Shown in pieces: positions 52,020 through 60,206 of a stretch of DNA of 64,000 bases. The position numbers were made by a program, and so were the translations under genes. Source of the stretch: Arthrobacter sp. TMP15 (lineage in GTDB: Bacteria; Actinomycetota; Actinomycetes; Actinomycetales; Micrococcaceae); the NCBI RefSeq assembly GCF_039529835.1, contig NZ_CP154262.1:1984001-2048000 (forward strand), in the 5' to 3' direction. The notes beneath the pieces are model-generated. The model searched no databases. It had not been told where the DNA came from and was given only the letters and a program-made list of their open reading frames with translations. Within the stretch, counting starts at the first letter, position 1, and each line of letters opens with the position of its first letter.

Positions 52020-54068
52020 ATGACCGTTGAGAACTCAACCAACCCGTTTCTGGCACCGAGTGAACTCCCCCACCAGTTACCTAATTTTGCTGCCATCGGG
52101 CCCGAAGACTATGTGGCCGGCTTCGAAGCGGGGTTTGCGCAGCAGTTGGCGGAAGTTCACGCCATCACAGAGAATCCAGAGCCCGCCTCGTTTGCCAACA
52201 CCGTTGCGGCGATGGAGCGCAGCGGCGCGATTCTGACGCGTGTTGCTAATGCGTTTTTCAACATGGCAGGGGCCAATGCCACCCCAGTCATACAGGAACT
52301 GGAGACGCATATTGGTCCGCGGGTTTCCGCCCATGACGACTCGGTGCTACTCAATGGCGCCCTTTACGGGCGGTTCCTTGACGTGCCCGCCGATGGGCTG
52401 GACGCTGAGTCCGCTCGGCTCCTCTCCGAATGGCAGAAGTCTTTCACGCTCGCTGGCGTAGCCCTGACTGCTGCTGATCAGGACCGCCTGCGTGAGCTCA
52501 ACGGGCAGCTGGCTTCTCTCAGCACAGAGTTTTCTCAACTGGTCATGCAGGCAGGTAACGAGGCTGCTATCCATGTACAGGATCCGACCGAGCTGGATGG
52601 GCTCAGTGCGGATGACCTTGCGACGGCGGCTGCGGCAGCCATTACAGCCGGGCACTCTGGTGGATACTTGCTCACCTTGATTCTGCCCACCGCCCAGCCA
52701 GCCTTGAAGGTACTCACCAACAGAGACACCAGGCGCAGACTGCATCTTGCTTCTGTTGGGCGCGGCGGCGCCACTGCGGACTCTGACAACGAGTCCGACG
52801 GCGCCACTGTGGTGCTGGAGCTAGCCGCGACAATGGCGGCGTTGCGCGCCGAGAGAGCGGAACTCCTTGGCTTTGCTTCCGAGGCTGAACGCGCCATCGA
52901 GTCCCAGACGGCACCCTCATTGGAGGCTGTCCATGAGATGCTCTCCCCCATCACCGCGGCTGCTGCCCATAATGCGGCGTCCGAGGCGAAGAGACTGCGC
53001 GAGGTTGCCGGCCACGACCTTGAAGCATGGGACACGGCGTTTTATGCTGAGCAAATTCGTCGGGATGAATACGGCGTTGATCTGGCAGCTCTGCGCCCGT
53101 GGTTTGAACTTGAATCCGTGCTGCGCAAAGGCGTGTTCTATGCTGCAACTCGCCTGTACGGAGTTTCTTTTACCGAGCGAACAGATTTGGCTGGTTACCA
53201 CCCCGATGTGCGCGTGTGGGAAGTATTCAACGCTGACGGTTCCGCGCTGGGGCTATTTCTTGGCGACTATTACACCCGGGACACCAAACGCGGCGGTGCC
53301 TGGATGAATTCCTTAGTCGAGCAATCGGCTCTTGAGGGAACCACCGCCGTCGTGGTTAACAACCTAAACATCCCGAAGCCGCCTTTCGGTGAACCCACGC
53401 TGCTGACTTTTGATGAAGTGGTGACGTGCTTCCATGAATTTGGTCATGCCCTGCACGGACTTTTCTCCGACGTTACCTACCCCACTTTTTCGGGCACAAA
53501 TGTACCGCGAGATTTTGTGGAATACCCCTCTCAGGTCAATGAGATGTGGATCTTGTGGCCAGAGGTACTTGAGAACTATGCCACGCATCATCTCACCGGG
53601 GAGCCCCTACCCGCTGGCACGGCCAAAAAATTGACCGATGCTGCACTGTGGGGACAAGGCTTTGCCACCGCAGAATATTTAGGCGCTGCGTTACTTGATC
53701 TGGCGTGGCACGAGCTAGCTCCAGGCTCGGTTGTCAGCGACCCGCCAGCTTTTGAGACGACGGCACTTGCCGCTGTGGGACTCGATATTCCGGCTCTGCC
53801 GCCGCGCTACAGGACGGGCTACTTCAGTCACATTTTCGCCGGTGGTTATGCTGCCGGATACTACTCATATATCTGGTCCGAGGTGCTCGACGCAGACACA
53901 GTGGCGTGGTTTAAGGCCAATGGCGGGCTGACACGATCCAATGGAGAGCACTTCCGCAACACCCTGCTGTGCCGTGGTTTTTCCGTTGACCCCCTGAGAG
54001 CCTTCCACGACTTTGCTGGCCGAGACGCCAATACCCTGCCCCTGCTCGCCCGTCGGGGACTGGTCTAA
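52020..54068 (+). CDS. M3-family zinc metallopeptidase (oligopeptidase/Dcp-like)
   Basis: Cytosolic enzyme that cuts short peptides. The 682 residues match the Dcp/oligopeptidase A shape: helical N-terminal half, then the zinc motif HEFGH at 472-476 with the following glutamate region, and the C-terminal PPRYRTGYFSHIFAGGYAAGYYSYIW channel motif (read as consecutive segments). No signal peptide. It follows the AsnB-CofE fusion by 95 nt in the same direction, and is 4 nt from the GNAT gene. Confidence 0.94.
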   Translation: MTVENSTNPFLAPSELPHQLPNFAAIGPEDYVAGFEAGFAQQLAEVHAITENPEPASFANTVAAMERSGAILTRVANAFFNMAGANATPVIQELETHIGPRVSAHDDSVLLNGALYGRFLDVPADGLDAESARLLSEWQKSFTLAGVALTAADQDRLRELNGQLASLSTEFSQLVMQAGNEAAIHVQDPTELDGLSADDLATAAAAAITAGHSGGYLLTLILPTAQPALKVLTNRDTRRRLHLASVGRGGATADSDNESDGATVVLELAATMAALRAERAELLGFASEAERAIESQTAPSLEAVHEMLSPITAAAAHNAASEAKRLREVAGHDLEAWDTAFYAEQIRRDEYGVDLAALRPWFELESVLRKGVFYAATRLYGVSFTERTDLAGYHPDVRVWEVFNADGSALGLFLGDYYTRDTKRGGAWMNSLVEQSALEGTTAVVVNNLNIPKPPFGEPTLLTFDEVVTCFHEFGHALHGLFSDVTYPTFSGTNVPRDFVEYPSQVNEMWILWPEVLENYATHHLTGEPLPAGTAKKLTDAALWGQGFATAEYLGAALLDLAWHELAPGSVVSDPPAFETTALAAVGLDIPALPPRYRTGYFSHIFAGGYAAGYYSYIWSEVLDADTVAWFKANGGLTRSNGEHFRNTLLCRGFSVDPLRAFHDFAGRDANTLPLLARRGLV

Positions 54069-54072
54069 GCGC

Positions 54073-54750
54073 ATGGTGACGTTAGCAGACTGCCAACGCA
54101 CACAGCATGCATGGTTCCAAGCCTTGGCCCAGGCAACAGGGGGTAGGGCATTCTCCACCCACAAGATGGATTGGGTATGGCTACCTGAGACTCGGGAAAT
54201 GCTCTGCATGTTCCCTACCGAGATCACTGCCGCGGGGCTGAAACCTGCCCTGAGCGAAGCTGAACGCCGAGGAGCCTCATCTGTTGGGATCTGGCTAAAC
54301 GCCTCAGTCCGGGAAGGTCTCCTGCCTGAGTACGGATTCGATCCCGGCTGGAAACCATGGTGGATGACTCGGGCCCTTGATCTCGAGAGCGTTTCCAAAG
54401 CCAGTGATGCCCTTGAAGAGCGCATCGGACTGACAGCCGTGGTGGATGACCAGGTGTGGCTTGCAACGGCCCGCATCAAGGAAGAGTGGGCCGGACGATC
54501 CTATGCCTTCCTGCCACCTGAACAGGACGGCAAACACCTGGCCGGAATTTTTGACATGGAGGTAGCCCCTGAGCATCGCCGCAGCGGAATCGGCACATCC
54601 TTGCTGAATGCGCTTTCAGAGGCGGCCTTCAATGCAGGTGCTGAGCACTTGCTGCTCAACGCCACCCCGGATGGCCAACGACTGTACCGTCAGCATGGTT
54701 TTGAGCTCATCGGCAAAGGACAAACCTGGTGGTTCCATCCACCTCGCTAG
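54073..54750 (+). CDS. GNAT-family N-acetyltransferase
   Basis: The 225 residues start at ATG 54073, four bases after the peptidase stop, so the two are probably co-translated. The N-terminal half (about 1-100) contains a WVWLPETREMLCMFP segment and looks like a decayed or divergent GNAT fold. The C-terminal half is a recognisable GNAT domain with DMEVAPEHRRSGIGTSLL (161-178, acetyl-CoA loop) and ATPDGQRLYRQHGFELIGKG. It probably acetylates a small molecule or peptide; the substrate is not predictable. Confidence 0.88.
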   Translation: MVTLADCQRTQHAWFQALAQATGGRAFSTHKMDWVWLPETREMLCMFPTEITAAGLKPALSEAERRGASSVGIWLNASVREGLLPEYGFDPGWKPWWMTRALDLESVSKASDALEERIGLTAVVDDQVWLATARIKEEWAGRSYAFLPPEQDGKHLAGIFDMEVAPEHRRSGIGTSLLNALSEAAFNAGAEHLLLNATPDGQRLYRQHGFELIGKGQTWWFHPPR

Positions 54751-54759
54751 CCCCGCCCC

Positions 54760-54805
54760 GACGCTCGCTCACTCCACGTCGTGTTTTCGGGCACGCTCGC
54801 TCACT
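54760..54805. repeat. Inverted copy of the 32-bp repeat, left flank of the DapA-like gene
   Basis: The sequence at 54760-54805, read on the minus strand, is AGTGAGCGAGCGT..CACGACGTGG followed by AGTGAGCGAGCGT, about 1.4 units of the repeat found at 55743-55826 with a few mismatches. It ends 11 nt before the stop of the DapA-like gene and 10 nt after the GNAT stop. Confidence 0.85.
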
Positions 54806-54816
54806 GCTAGTGCCGG

Positions 54817-55728
54817 CTATTTAGAACCATTAACTGATTCCACGGCACGTCCCAAAGCTGCCACATCCGATTGGCTTGCTGAGGCAAAGGGGCCTCTGGG
54901 CTGCGGTGTCTCGAGTCCCAGAATATTTGCCAGCGCGTGCAGTGCCCCCAACGGCGCCTTACTCTCGGAAACAGCTTGGGCAATGATCAGGAGACGTTTC
55001 AAAGGGATTCCTTGCAACGTACCAGCCCTGGCACTCCTCCACACCTCTGCATAGTCATCGGGCAGTAGCGCCGCTAACCCCGTATGCCATGCATCGACTT
55101 GCGGCAACAAGGACAAGAGCTGCACGTCGGCGCTTAATCCTATAGAGAAATCAGACCCCACAGCATCACGGAACGCTGAAACACGCTCTGCCACATTGGG
55201 CCGACGCATGGTTTCCTTGACTCCCAGAAGATTGGCAGAGGCAGCCAATTCAGCCAGCATTTCCGGCGATACATCGTATTGTGTCTGAACCGGTTTGTTA
55301 TAGAAGCACAAGGGGAGATTGGTGGCGTCAGAAACTGTTTCGAACAGTGACCTGACTTCCAGATCGGAGAGCGGCAAGTAGGAAAAGGGTGCCAGCAGTA
55401 AACCTTGCGCCCCTGCACTCTGAGCATCTCGAGCCAGGTGAACCACTTCACGAGTGGATGCAGCACTGATGGCCACATAAACGGGAACGGTAGCCGAATT
55501 CGGTTGGCTCATACTGGCTGTGGCATCAACGGCAGCGGCTGTTACATCATGCCGCTCTCCCCGGTCAAAGCTCACACCCGCTCCGGAAGTCGCAAGGACA
55601 GTCACCCCGTTTACTCCTGCCTGGGCCGCGTTTCGGACCTGGTGGGTCAAGGCAGCAAAGTCAATTTCGGCGTCGGGCATCAATGGTGTGATGGGGTAGG
55701 CCAGAAGCCCTGAGAACAACTGAGTCAT
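54817..55728 (-). CDS. Dihydrodipicolinate synthase (DapA)/N-acetylneuraminate lyase-family aldolase
   Basis: TIM-barrel class I aldolase family. The 303 residues start at ATG 55728. Tyr143 in CFYNKP and the Schiff-base lysine K171 in LLGVKETM are in place. The usual GTTGE loop is changed to ATSGAGVSFDRGE, and the substrate arginine region is not typical of true DapA, so it is probably not the lysine-pathway enzyme but a keto-acid lyase/synthase of unknown substrate. It stands alone, opposite to the GNAT gene, and is flanked within 15 nt on both sides by inverted repeats. Confidence 0.88.
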   Translation of the reverse strand: MTQLFSGLLAYPITPLMPDAEIDFAALTHQVRNAAQAGVNGVTVLATSGAGVSFDRGERHDVTAAAVDATASMSQPNSATVPVYVAISAASTREVVHLARDAQSAGAQGLLLAPFSYLPLSDLEVRSLFETVSDATNLPLCFYNKPVQTQYDVSPEMLAELAASANLLGVKETMRRPNVAERVSAFRDAVGSDFSIGLSADVQLLSLLPQVDAWHTGLAALLPDDYAEVWRSARAGTLQGIPLKRLLIIAQAVSESKAPLGALHALANILGLETPQPRGPFASASQSDVAALGRAVESVNGSK

Positions 55729-55742
55729 GGAAGGCAATCTTA

Positions 55743-55826
55743 AGTGAGCGAGCGTAGGAAAAAACACGACGTGGAGTGAGCGAGCGTGGGAAAAATGACG
55801 ACGTGGAGTGAGCGAGCGTCGGAAAG
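55743..55826. repeat. 32-bp tandem repeat, right flank of the DapA-like gene
   Basis: Units start with AGTGAGCGAGCGT at 55743, 55775 and 55807; the first two are exactly 32 bp (55743-55774, 55775-55806) and share the ending GACGACGTGG/CACGACGTGG. The third is cut off after about 20 bp. The array lies 14 nt upstream of the DapA-like start and in opposite orientation to the copy at 54760-54805. Confidence 0.9.
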
Positions 55827-55829
55827 AGA

Positions 55830-55869
55830 GCGGCACCGGACTCACTTGGAGGTGTGAGTCAGGTGCCGC
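55830..55869 (-). terminator. Terminator of pdxS
   Basis: Arms GCGGCACC-G-GACTCAC (55830-55845) and GTGAGTC-A-GGTGCCGC (55854-55869) form a 15-bp stem with one mismatch and an 8-nt loop. It lies 16 nt after the pdxS stop, and CTCTTTCC follows on the minus strand. Confidence 0.75.
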
Positions 55870-55885
55870 CTTTCTTTAGTTGGGT

Positions 55886-56788
55886 TTACCAGCCGCGCTC
55901 GGCGAGGCGGTGCGGTGCGGGGATATCAGCTACGTTGATCCCCACCATCGCCTCACCCAAGCCGCGGGAGACATCGGCGATGACAGCAGGGTCATCGAAG
56001 AACGTGGTGGCCTTGACCACGGCTGCGGCGCGTTGGGCCGGGTTGCCTGACTTGAAGATTCCCGAACCAACAAACACGCCGTCGGCTCCCAGCTGCATCA
56101 TCATGGCGGCGTCAGCCGGGGTAGCAATACCACCGGCGGTAAAGAGCACGACCGGGAGTTTGCCGGTGGCTGCGATTTCCTTGACCAGCTCATACGGTGC
56201 GGCCAATTCCTTGGCAGCCACGTACAACTCATCTTCTGGCAGGGCGGCCAGCTTTGCGATCTGGGCGCGGATCTTGCGCATGTGCCCGGTGGCGTTGGAG
56301 ACGTCTCCAGTGCCTGCTTCACCCTTGGAGCGGATCATTGCAGCACCTTCATTGATGCGGCGCAGGGCCTCACCGAGGTTGGTTGCGCCACAAACAAAAG
56401 GCACCTTGAAGTTCCACTTGTCGATGTGGTGCTCGTAGTCAGCCGGGGTCAGGACCTCGGACTCGTCCACGTAGTCAACACCCAAGGACTCGAGAACCTG
56501 AGCCTCCACGAAGTGGCCTATCCGGGCCTTGGCCATGACGGGAATGGAGACAGCGGCAATAATGGCGTCAATCATGTCCGGATCGCTGGCGCGTGAGACT
56601 CCGCCCTGGGCACGAATGTCAGCAGGGACGCGCTCCAGCGCCATGACGGCGACCGCGCCGGCATCTTCTGCGATCTTGGCCTGTTCAACGTTAACGACGT
56701 CCATGATGACGCCGCCCTTGAGCATGTCCGCCATGCCGCGCTTGACTCGGTTGCTGCCGGTCACCGGTGTTACATCGGGTGTAGACAC
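55886..56788 (-). CDS. pdxS: PLP synthase subunit PdxS
   Basis: Builds pyridoxal 5'-phosphate from ribose 5-phosphate, glyceraldehyde 3-phosphate and ammonia from PdxT. The 300 residues have the starting [20 protein letters not shown] (about 25-44), the ribose-binding lysine in [15 protein letters not shown] and the second lysine in [11 protein letters not shown]. The GTG start is 103 nt downstream of pgsA. Separated from pdxT by about 6.8 kb. Confidence 0.98.
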   Translation of the reverse strand: MSTPDVTPVTGSNRVKRGMADMLKGGVIMDVVNVEQAKIAEDAGAVAVMALERVPADIRAQGGVSRASDPDMIDAIIAAVSIPVMAKARIGHFVEAQVLESLGVDYVDESEVLTPADYEHHIDKWNFKVPFVCGATNLGEALRRINEGAAMIRSKGEAGTGDVSNATGHMRKIRAQIAKLAALPEDELYVAAKELAAPYELVKEIAATGKLPVVLFTAGGIATPADAAMMMQLGADGVFVGSGIFKSGNPAQRAAAVVKATTFFDDPAVIADVSRGLGEAMVGINVADIPAPHRLAERGW

Positions 56789-56891
56789 AAAAACCCCTCT
56801 GGAAAGGAACGACTAATTGGGCCCGTGAACGTGATCCGCAGCACGGGTGGCCTCAGTATATTCCGGGGGTGTGCATCATTTGAAACGAGTG

Positions 56892-57530
56892 TTACTGCCC
56901 CTCTGGGGGTCCAACGTGCACACTCGCCGCAAATGCTTGGCGCCGCACAGTTCCGATCCGTTGGAACACCGTGACAAGGCTTGCGATGGCCAGCAGGACA
57001 AGTACGACGGCGAGCACGGCCTCAGGGATCCCCAGACCTACCAGCCCGGTCGCCACAAGTACTACAACAAGTCGATCAGAGCGTTCTGCGATACCAACGT
57101 TGGCGCTCATGCCGAGGCCTTCGGCTCGTGCCTTCGCGTAGGAGACGATGGATCCCAGGACCAGGCAGGTCAGTGCCATGGCGGCGATGAAGTGATTGCT
57201 TCCGCCTGTGTAAAACCAGATGACGATGCCAGCAAAAACGGCTCCGTCACCCACCCGATCAAGTGTGGAGTCAAGGAACGCCCCCCATTTACCGGAGCGG
57301 CCCAGCATCCGCGCCATGAGCCCGTCCACTATGTCGGAGAAGACAAAGACTGTGATGACAACTGTCCCCCAAAACAGCTCACCTAGCGGGTAACCGATCA
57401 GCGCCCCCGCTGCTACACCCAGCGTGCCAACAATGGTGACTGCGTCAGGTGAAACCTTCAGACGGACTAGAAGGGCCGCAACCGGAGTAAAAATGGCAGC
57501 AAAGAGCGCACGCGCGTATTTATTAAGCAT
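56892..57530 (-). CDS. pgsA: Phosphatidylinositol phosphate synthase (CDP-alcohol phosphatidyltransferase)
   Basis: Integral membrane enzyme joining CDP-diacylglycerol and inositol phosphate. The 212 residues have about six hydrophobic segments and the CDP-alcohol motif DIVDGLMARMLGRSGKWGAF followed by LDSTLDRVGD. ATG 57530 overlaps the HIT gene end by 8 nt; the open frame further upstream is inside the HIT gene. The acyltransferase and mannosyltransferase genes (patA, pimA) that usually follow are missing here. Confidence 0.92.
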   Translation of the reverse strand: MLNKYARALFAAIFTPVAALLVRLKVSPDAVTIVGTLGVAAGALIGYPLGELFWGTVVITVFVFSDIVDGLMARMLGRSGKWGAFLDSTLDRVGDGAVFAGIVIWFYTGGSNHFIAAMALTCLVLGSIVSYAKARAEGLGMSANVGIAERSDRLVVVLVATGLVGLGIPEAVLAVVLVLLAIASLVTVFQRIGTVRRQAFAASVHVGPPEGQ

Positions 57531-58131
57531 TGCTTTCCTTAGCACCAGTTGATGCGTCGGTCGGTGTGTGTGGCGTGTTCTCCCACGCCGCCGCGACCTG
57601 TTCCCGGACCTCGCCCAATGTCTGTGTAATGGCCTTGGTGCCAGCAATAATGGGTAGGAAGTTTCCGTCCCCTCCCCAGCGCGGGACGATGTGCTGGTGC
57701 AGATGGGCAGCAATACCAGCTCCGCCGGTAACCCCCTGGTTCATGCCCAAGTTGAAACCTGAGGGGTTGGACACGGCCCGCAGCACCCGCATTCCCTGTT
57801 GGGCCAACGCGGCAAATTCGGCTGTCTCAGCCACGGTCAAATCGGTGAAGTCCGGGATGTGCCGGTAAGGACACACCAGCAGATGTCCCGGGTTGTATGG
57901 GAAAAGGTTCAACACCACGTAGGCGAGCTTGCCACGGTGGACAATCAAAGACTCCTCATCTTCGCGTCCGGGGGCCGCACAGAAGGGACAATCGTGGGAA
58001 CTGGTGACCTGCTCACCTTTTTTTACGTAGGCGAGCCGGTGCGGGGTCCAAAGCCGCTGAAAGGCATCAGGAACTCCTGGGAGTTCAAAGTCATCCTCTA
58101 CGGCGTTGGACACCGCACCTTGCTCACTCAC
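57523..58131 (-). CDS. HIT-domain nucleotide hydrolase/transferase
   Basis: The 202 residues have the histidine triad HLHQHIVPRW (about 138-147) and an N-terminal zinc-type pair CPFCAAPG that matches the actinobacterial HIT proteins encoded between thrS and pgsA (Rv2613c, an AP4A phosphorylase, in M. tuberculosis). It probably acts on diadenosine polyphosphates. It lies 32 nt downstream of thrS and overlaps pgsA. Confidence 0.93.
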   Translation of the reverse strand: MSEQGAVSNAVEDDFELPGVPDAFQRLWTPHRLAYVKKGEQVTSSHDCPFCAAPGREDEESLIVHRGKLAYVVLNLFPYNPGHLLVCPYRHIPDFTDLTVAETAEFAALAQQGMRVLRAVSNPSGFNLGMNQGVTGGAGIAAHLHQHIVPRWGGDGNFLPIIAGTKAITQTLGEVREQVAAAWENTPHTPTDASTGAKESNA

Positions 58132-58163
58132 GCTGTACTTCCTTATTCCGCTGCTTGTTGGGC

Positions 58164-60170
58164 TTACGCTGTCCGGTTTCGGACGGCTTCAACGATGCGT
58201 TGCACCGCTTCATCGACGGGCACGGCATTGTCCTGGCTACCGTCACGGAAGCGGAACGAGACAGCGTTAGCGTCAACGTCGTCCCCGCCTGCAATGAGGA
58301 CAAACGGGATCTTATCCTTGCTCGCTGTTCTGATCTTCTTCGGGAACCTGTCGCTTGAGATATCCACTTCAGCGCGGATACCCTCTGCCTTGAGTTTGGC
58401 AACGACGCAGTACATGTAGTCATTGAAAGCCTCCGCAACTGGGATGGCAACAACCTGTACGGGGGAAAGCCAGGCCGGGAACGCGCCGGCGTAATGCTCC
58501 GTCAGAACTCCCATGAAACGCTCCACTGAACCGAAGAGGGCACGGTGAATCATAACGGGCCGCTGACGCGTCCCGTCTGCTGCCTGGTATTCAAGTTCGA
58601 AGCGCTCAGGCAGGTTGAAATCAAGCTGAATGGTTGACATTTGCCAGGTGCGGCCCAAGGCATCCTTGGCCTGCACGGAGATCTTGGGGCCGTAGAAAGC
58701 TGCCCCTCCGGGATCGGCAACCAGCTCCAATCCCGATGCCTGAGCCACTTCTTCTAGTGTTTGGGTGGCTTCTTCCCAAATAACGTCATCTCCAACAAAC
58801 TTTTCTGGATCTTTAGTGGAGAGCTCCAGATAGAAGTCATCCAGGCCGTAGTCCTTCAGCAGTGAAAGAACAAAATTCAAGGTCTCGGTGAGTTCATCCT
58901 TCATCTGCTCCTTGGTGCAGTAGATGTGCGCATCATCTTGTGTCATGCCACGAACACGGGTGAGACCGTGTACCACACCGGACTTTTCGTAGCGGTATAC
59001 AGAACCAAATTCAAAGAGCCGCAGCGGCAGTTCACGGTATGAGCGTCCACGGGAGCGGAAGATCAGGTTGTGCATGGGGCAGTTCATGGGTTTGAGGTAG
59101 TAATCCTGGCCGGGCTTGCGCACCGTGCCGTCCTCGTTGAGCTCGGCATCCACATGCATGGGCGGGAACATCCCGTCCTTGTACCAGTCAAGGTGGCCGG
59201 AGACTTCGTAAAGGTTGGCCTTGGTGATGTGTGGGGTGTACACAAAGTCGTAACCGGCCTCAACGTGGCGTTTACGCGAGTAGTCTTCCATTTCCTTGCG
59301 GATGATCCCACCCTTGGGGTGGAAGACCGGCAGACCTGAGCCCAGCTCATCCGGGAAGGAAAACAAGTCCAGTTCAACACCGAGCTTGCGATGGTCGCGG
59401 CGCTCAGCTTCGGCGATACGCTCCTGGTAGGCCTTCAAGGCTTCCTTGGTGGGCCAAGCTGTGCCGTAGATGCGCTGCAACTGCTGGTTGTTTTGGTTAC
59501 CCAACCAGTAGGCTGCGGAGGTGCGGGTCAGCGCGAAAGCGTTGGAAATCAACTTGGTGTTCTGCAGATGTGGGCCGCGACATAGATCGCACCACACCAT
59601 GTCCCCACTCTTGCGATCGATGTTCTCATAAATCGTGATCTCACCGGCACCAACCTCAACATTGACGCCCTCGGCGGTGTCGCCGTCGTTCTTCTTGCCC
59701 AAAAGCTCAAGCTTATAAGGCTCGTTGGCCATAGCCTGACGCGCCTCATCCTCGGAAACGACGCGGCGAGCAAACTTTTGGTTTTGATTCACTATCCTGA
59801 GCATCATCTTCTCAAGCGTTTTCAGGTCCTCAGGAGTGAAGGGCTCGGCAACATCAAAATCAAAGTAGAACCCGTCGGTGATGTACGGGCCAATTCCAAG
59901 CTTCGCATCGGGACGCAACGCCTGTACTGCCTGGGCCATGACGTGGGCGGTCGAGTGCCGTAGGACATCCAAGCCATCTGCGGAGTCAATAGTGACGCCT
60001 TCAACGCTCGCATCAGCCTCAAGTACTGCCGAGAGGTCCTTTAAAACCCCACCAACACGCATGACAACGACTTCGCGGCGTTCAAAGAACAGTTCAGCGC
60101 CTGTGGTGCCGGTGGCCACCGAAGTCGTAACGCCCTCGACATTGATGGTGATTTCTGTTTCCACTGGCAC
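58164..60170 (-). CDS. thrS: Threonyl-tRNA synthetase
   Basis: Charges tRNA-Thr and edits serine. The 668 residues: TGS domain (1-60), editing domain with [11 protein letters not shown] and the zinc/editing CDLCRGPH, class II core with [10 protein letters not shown] and [17 protein letters not shown], and C-terminal anticodon domain. GTG start, 36 nt downstream of dnaE2 in the same direction. Confidence 0.98.
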   Translation of the reverse strand: MPVETEITINVEGVTTSVATGTTGAELFFERREVVVMRVGGVLKDLSAVLEADASVEGVTIDSADGLDVLRHSTAHVMAQAVQALRPDAKLGIGPYITDGFYFDFDVAEPFTPEDLKTLEKMMLRIVNQNQKFARRVVSEDEARQAMANEPYKLELLGKKNDGDTAEGVNVEVGAGEITIYENIDRKSGDMVWCDLCRGPHLQNTKLISNAFALTRTSAAYWLGNQNNQQLQRIYGTAWPTKEALKAYQERIAEAERRDHRKLGVELDLFSFPDELGSGLPVFHPKGGIIRKEMEDYSRKRHVEAGYDFVYTPHITKANLYEVSGHLDWYKDGMFPPMHVDAELNEDGTVRKPGQDYYLKPMNCPMHNLIFRSRGRSYRELPLRLFEFGSVYRYEKSGVVHGLTRVRGMTQDDAHIYCTKEQMKDELTETLNFVLSLLKDYGLDDFYLELSTKDPEKFVGDDVIWEEATQTLEEVAQASGLELVADPGGAAFYGPKISVQAKDALGRTWQMSTIQLDFNLPERFELEYQAADGTRQRPVMIHRALFGSVERFMGVLTEHYAGAFPAWLSPVQVVAIPVAEAFNDYMYCVVAKLKAEGIRAEVDISSDRFPKKIRTASKDKIPFVLIAGGDDVDANAVSFRFRDGSQDNAVPVDEAVQRIVEAVRNRTA

Positions 60171-60206
60171 GCTTGACTCCTTGATTGCTCCGGTGTGACT
60201 CCATGT

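Noticed and set aside
55743-55826. Possible CRISPR array
   Set aside because: Units are directly adjacent with no unique spacers of constant length, there are only 2.6 copies, and no cas genes are present.
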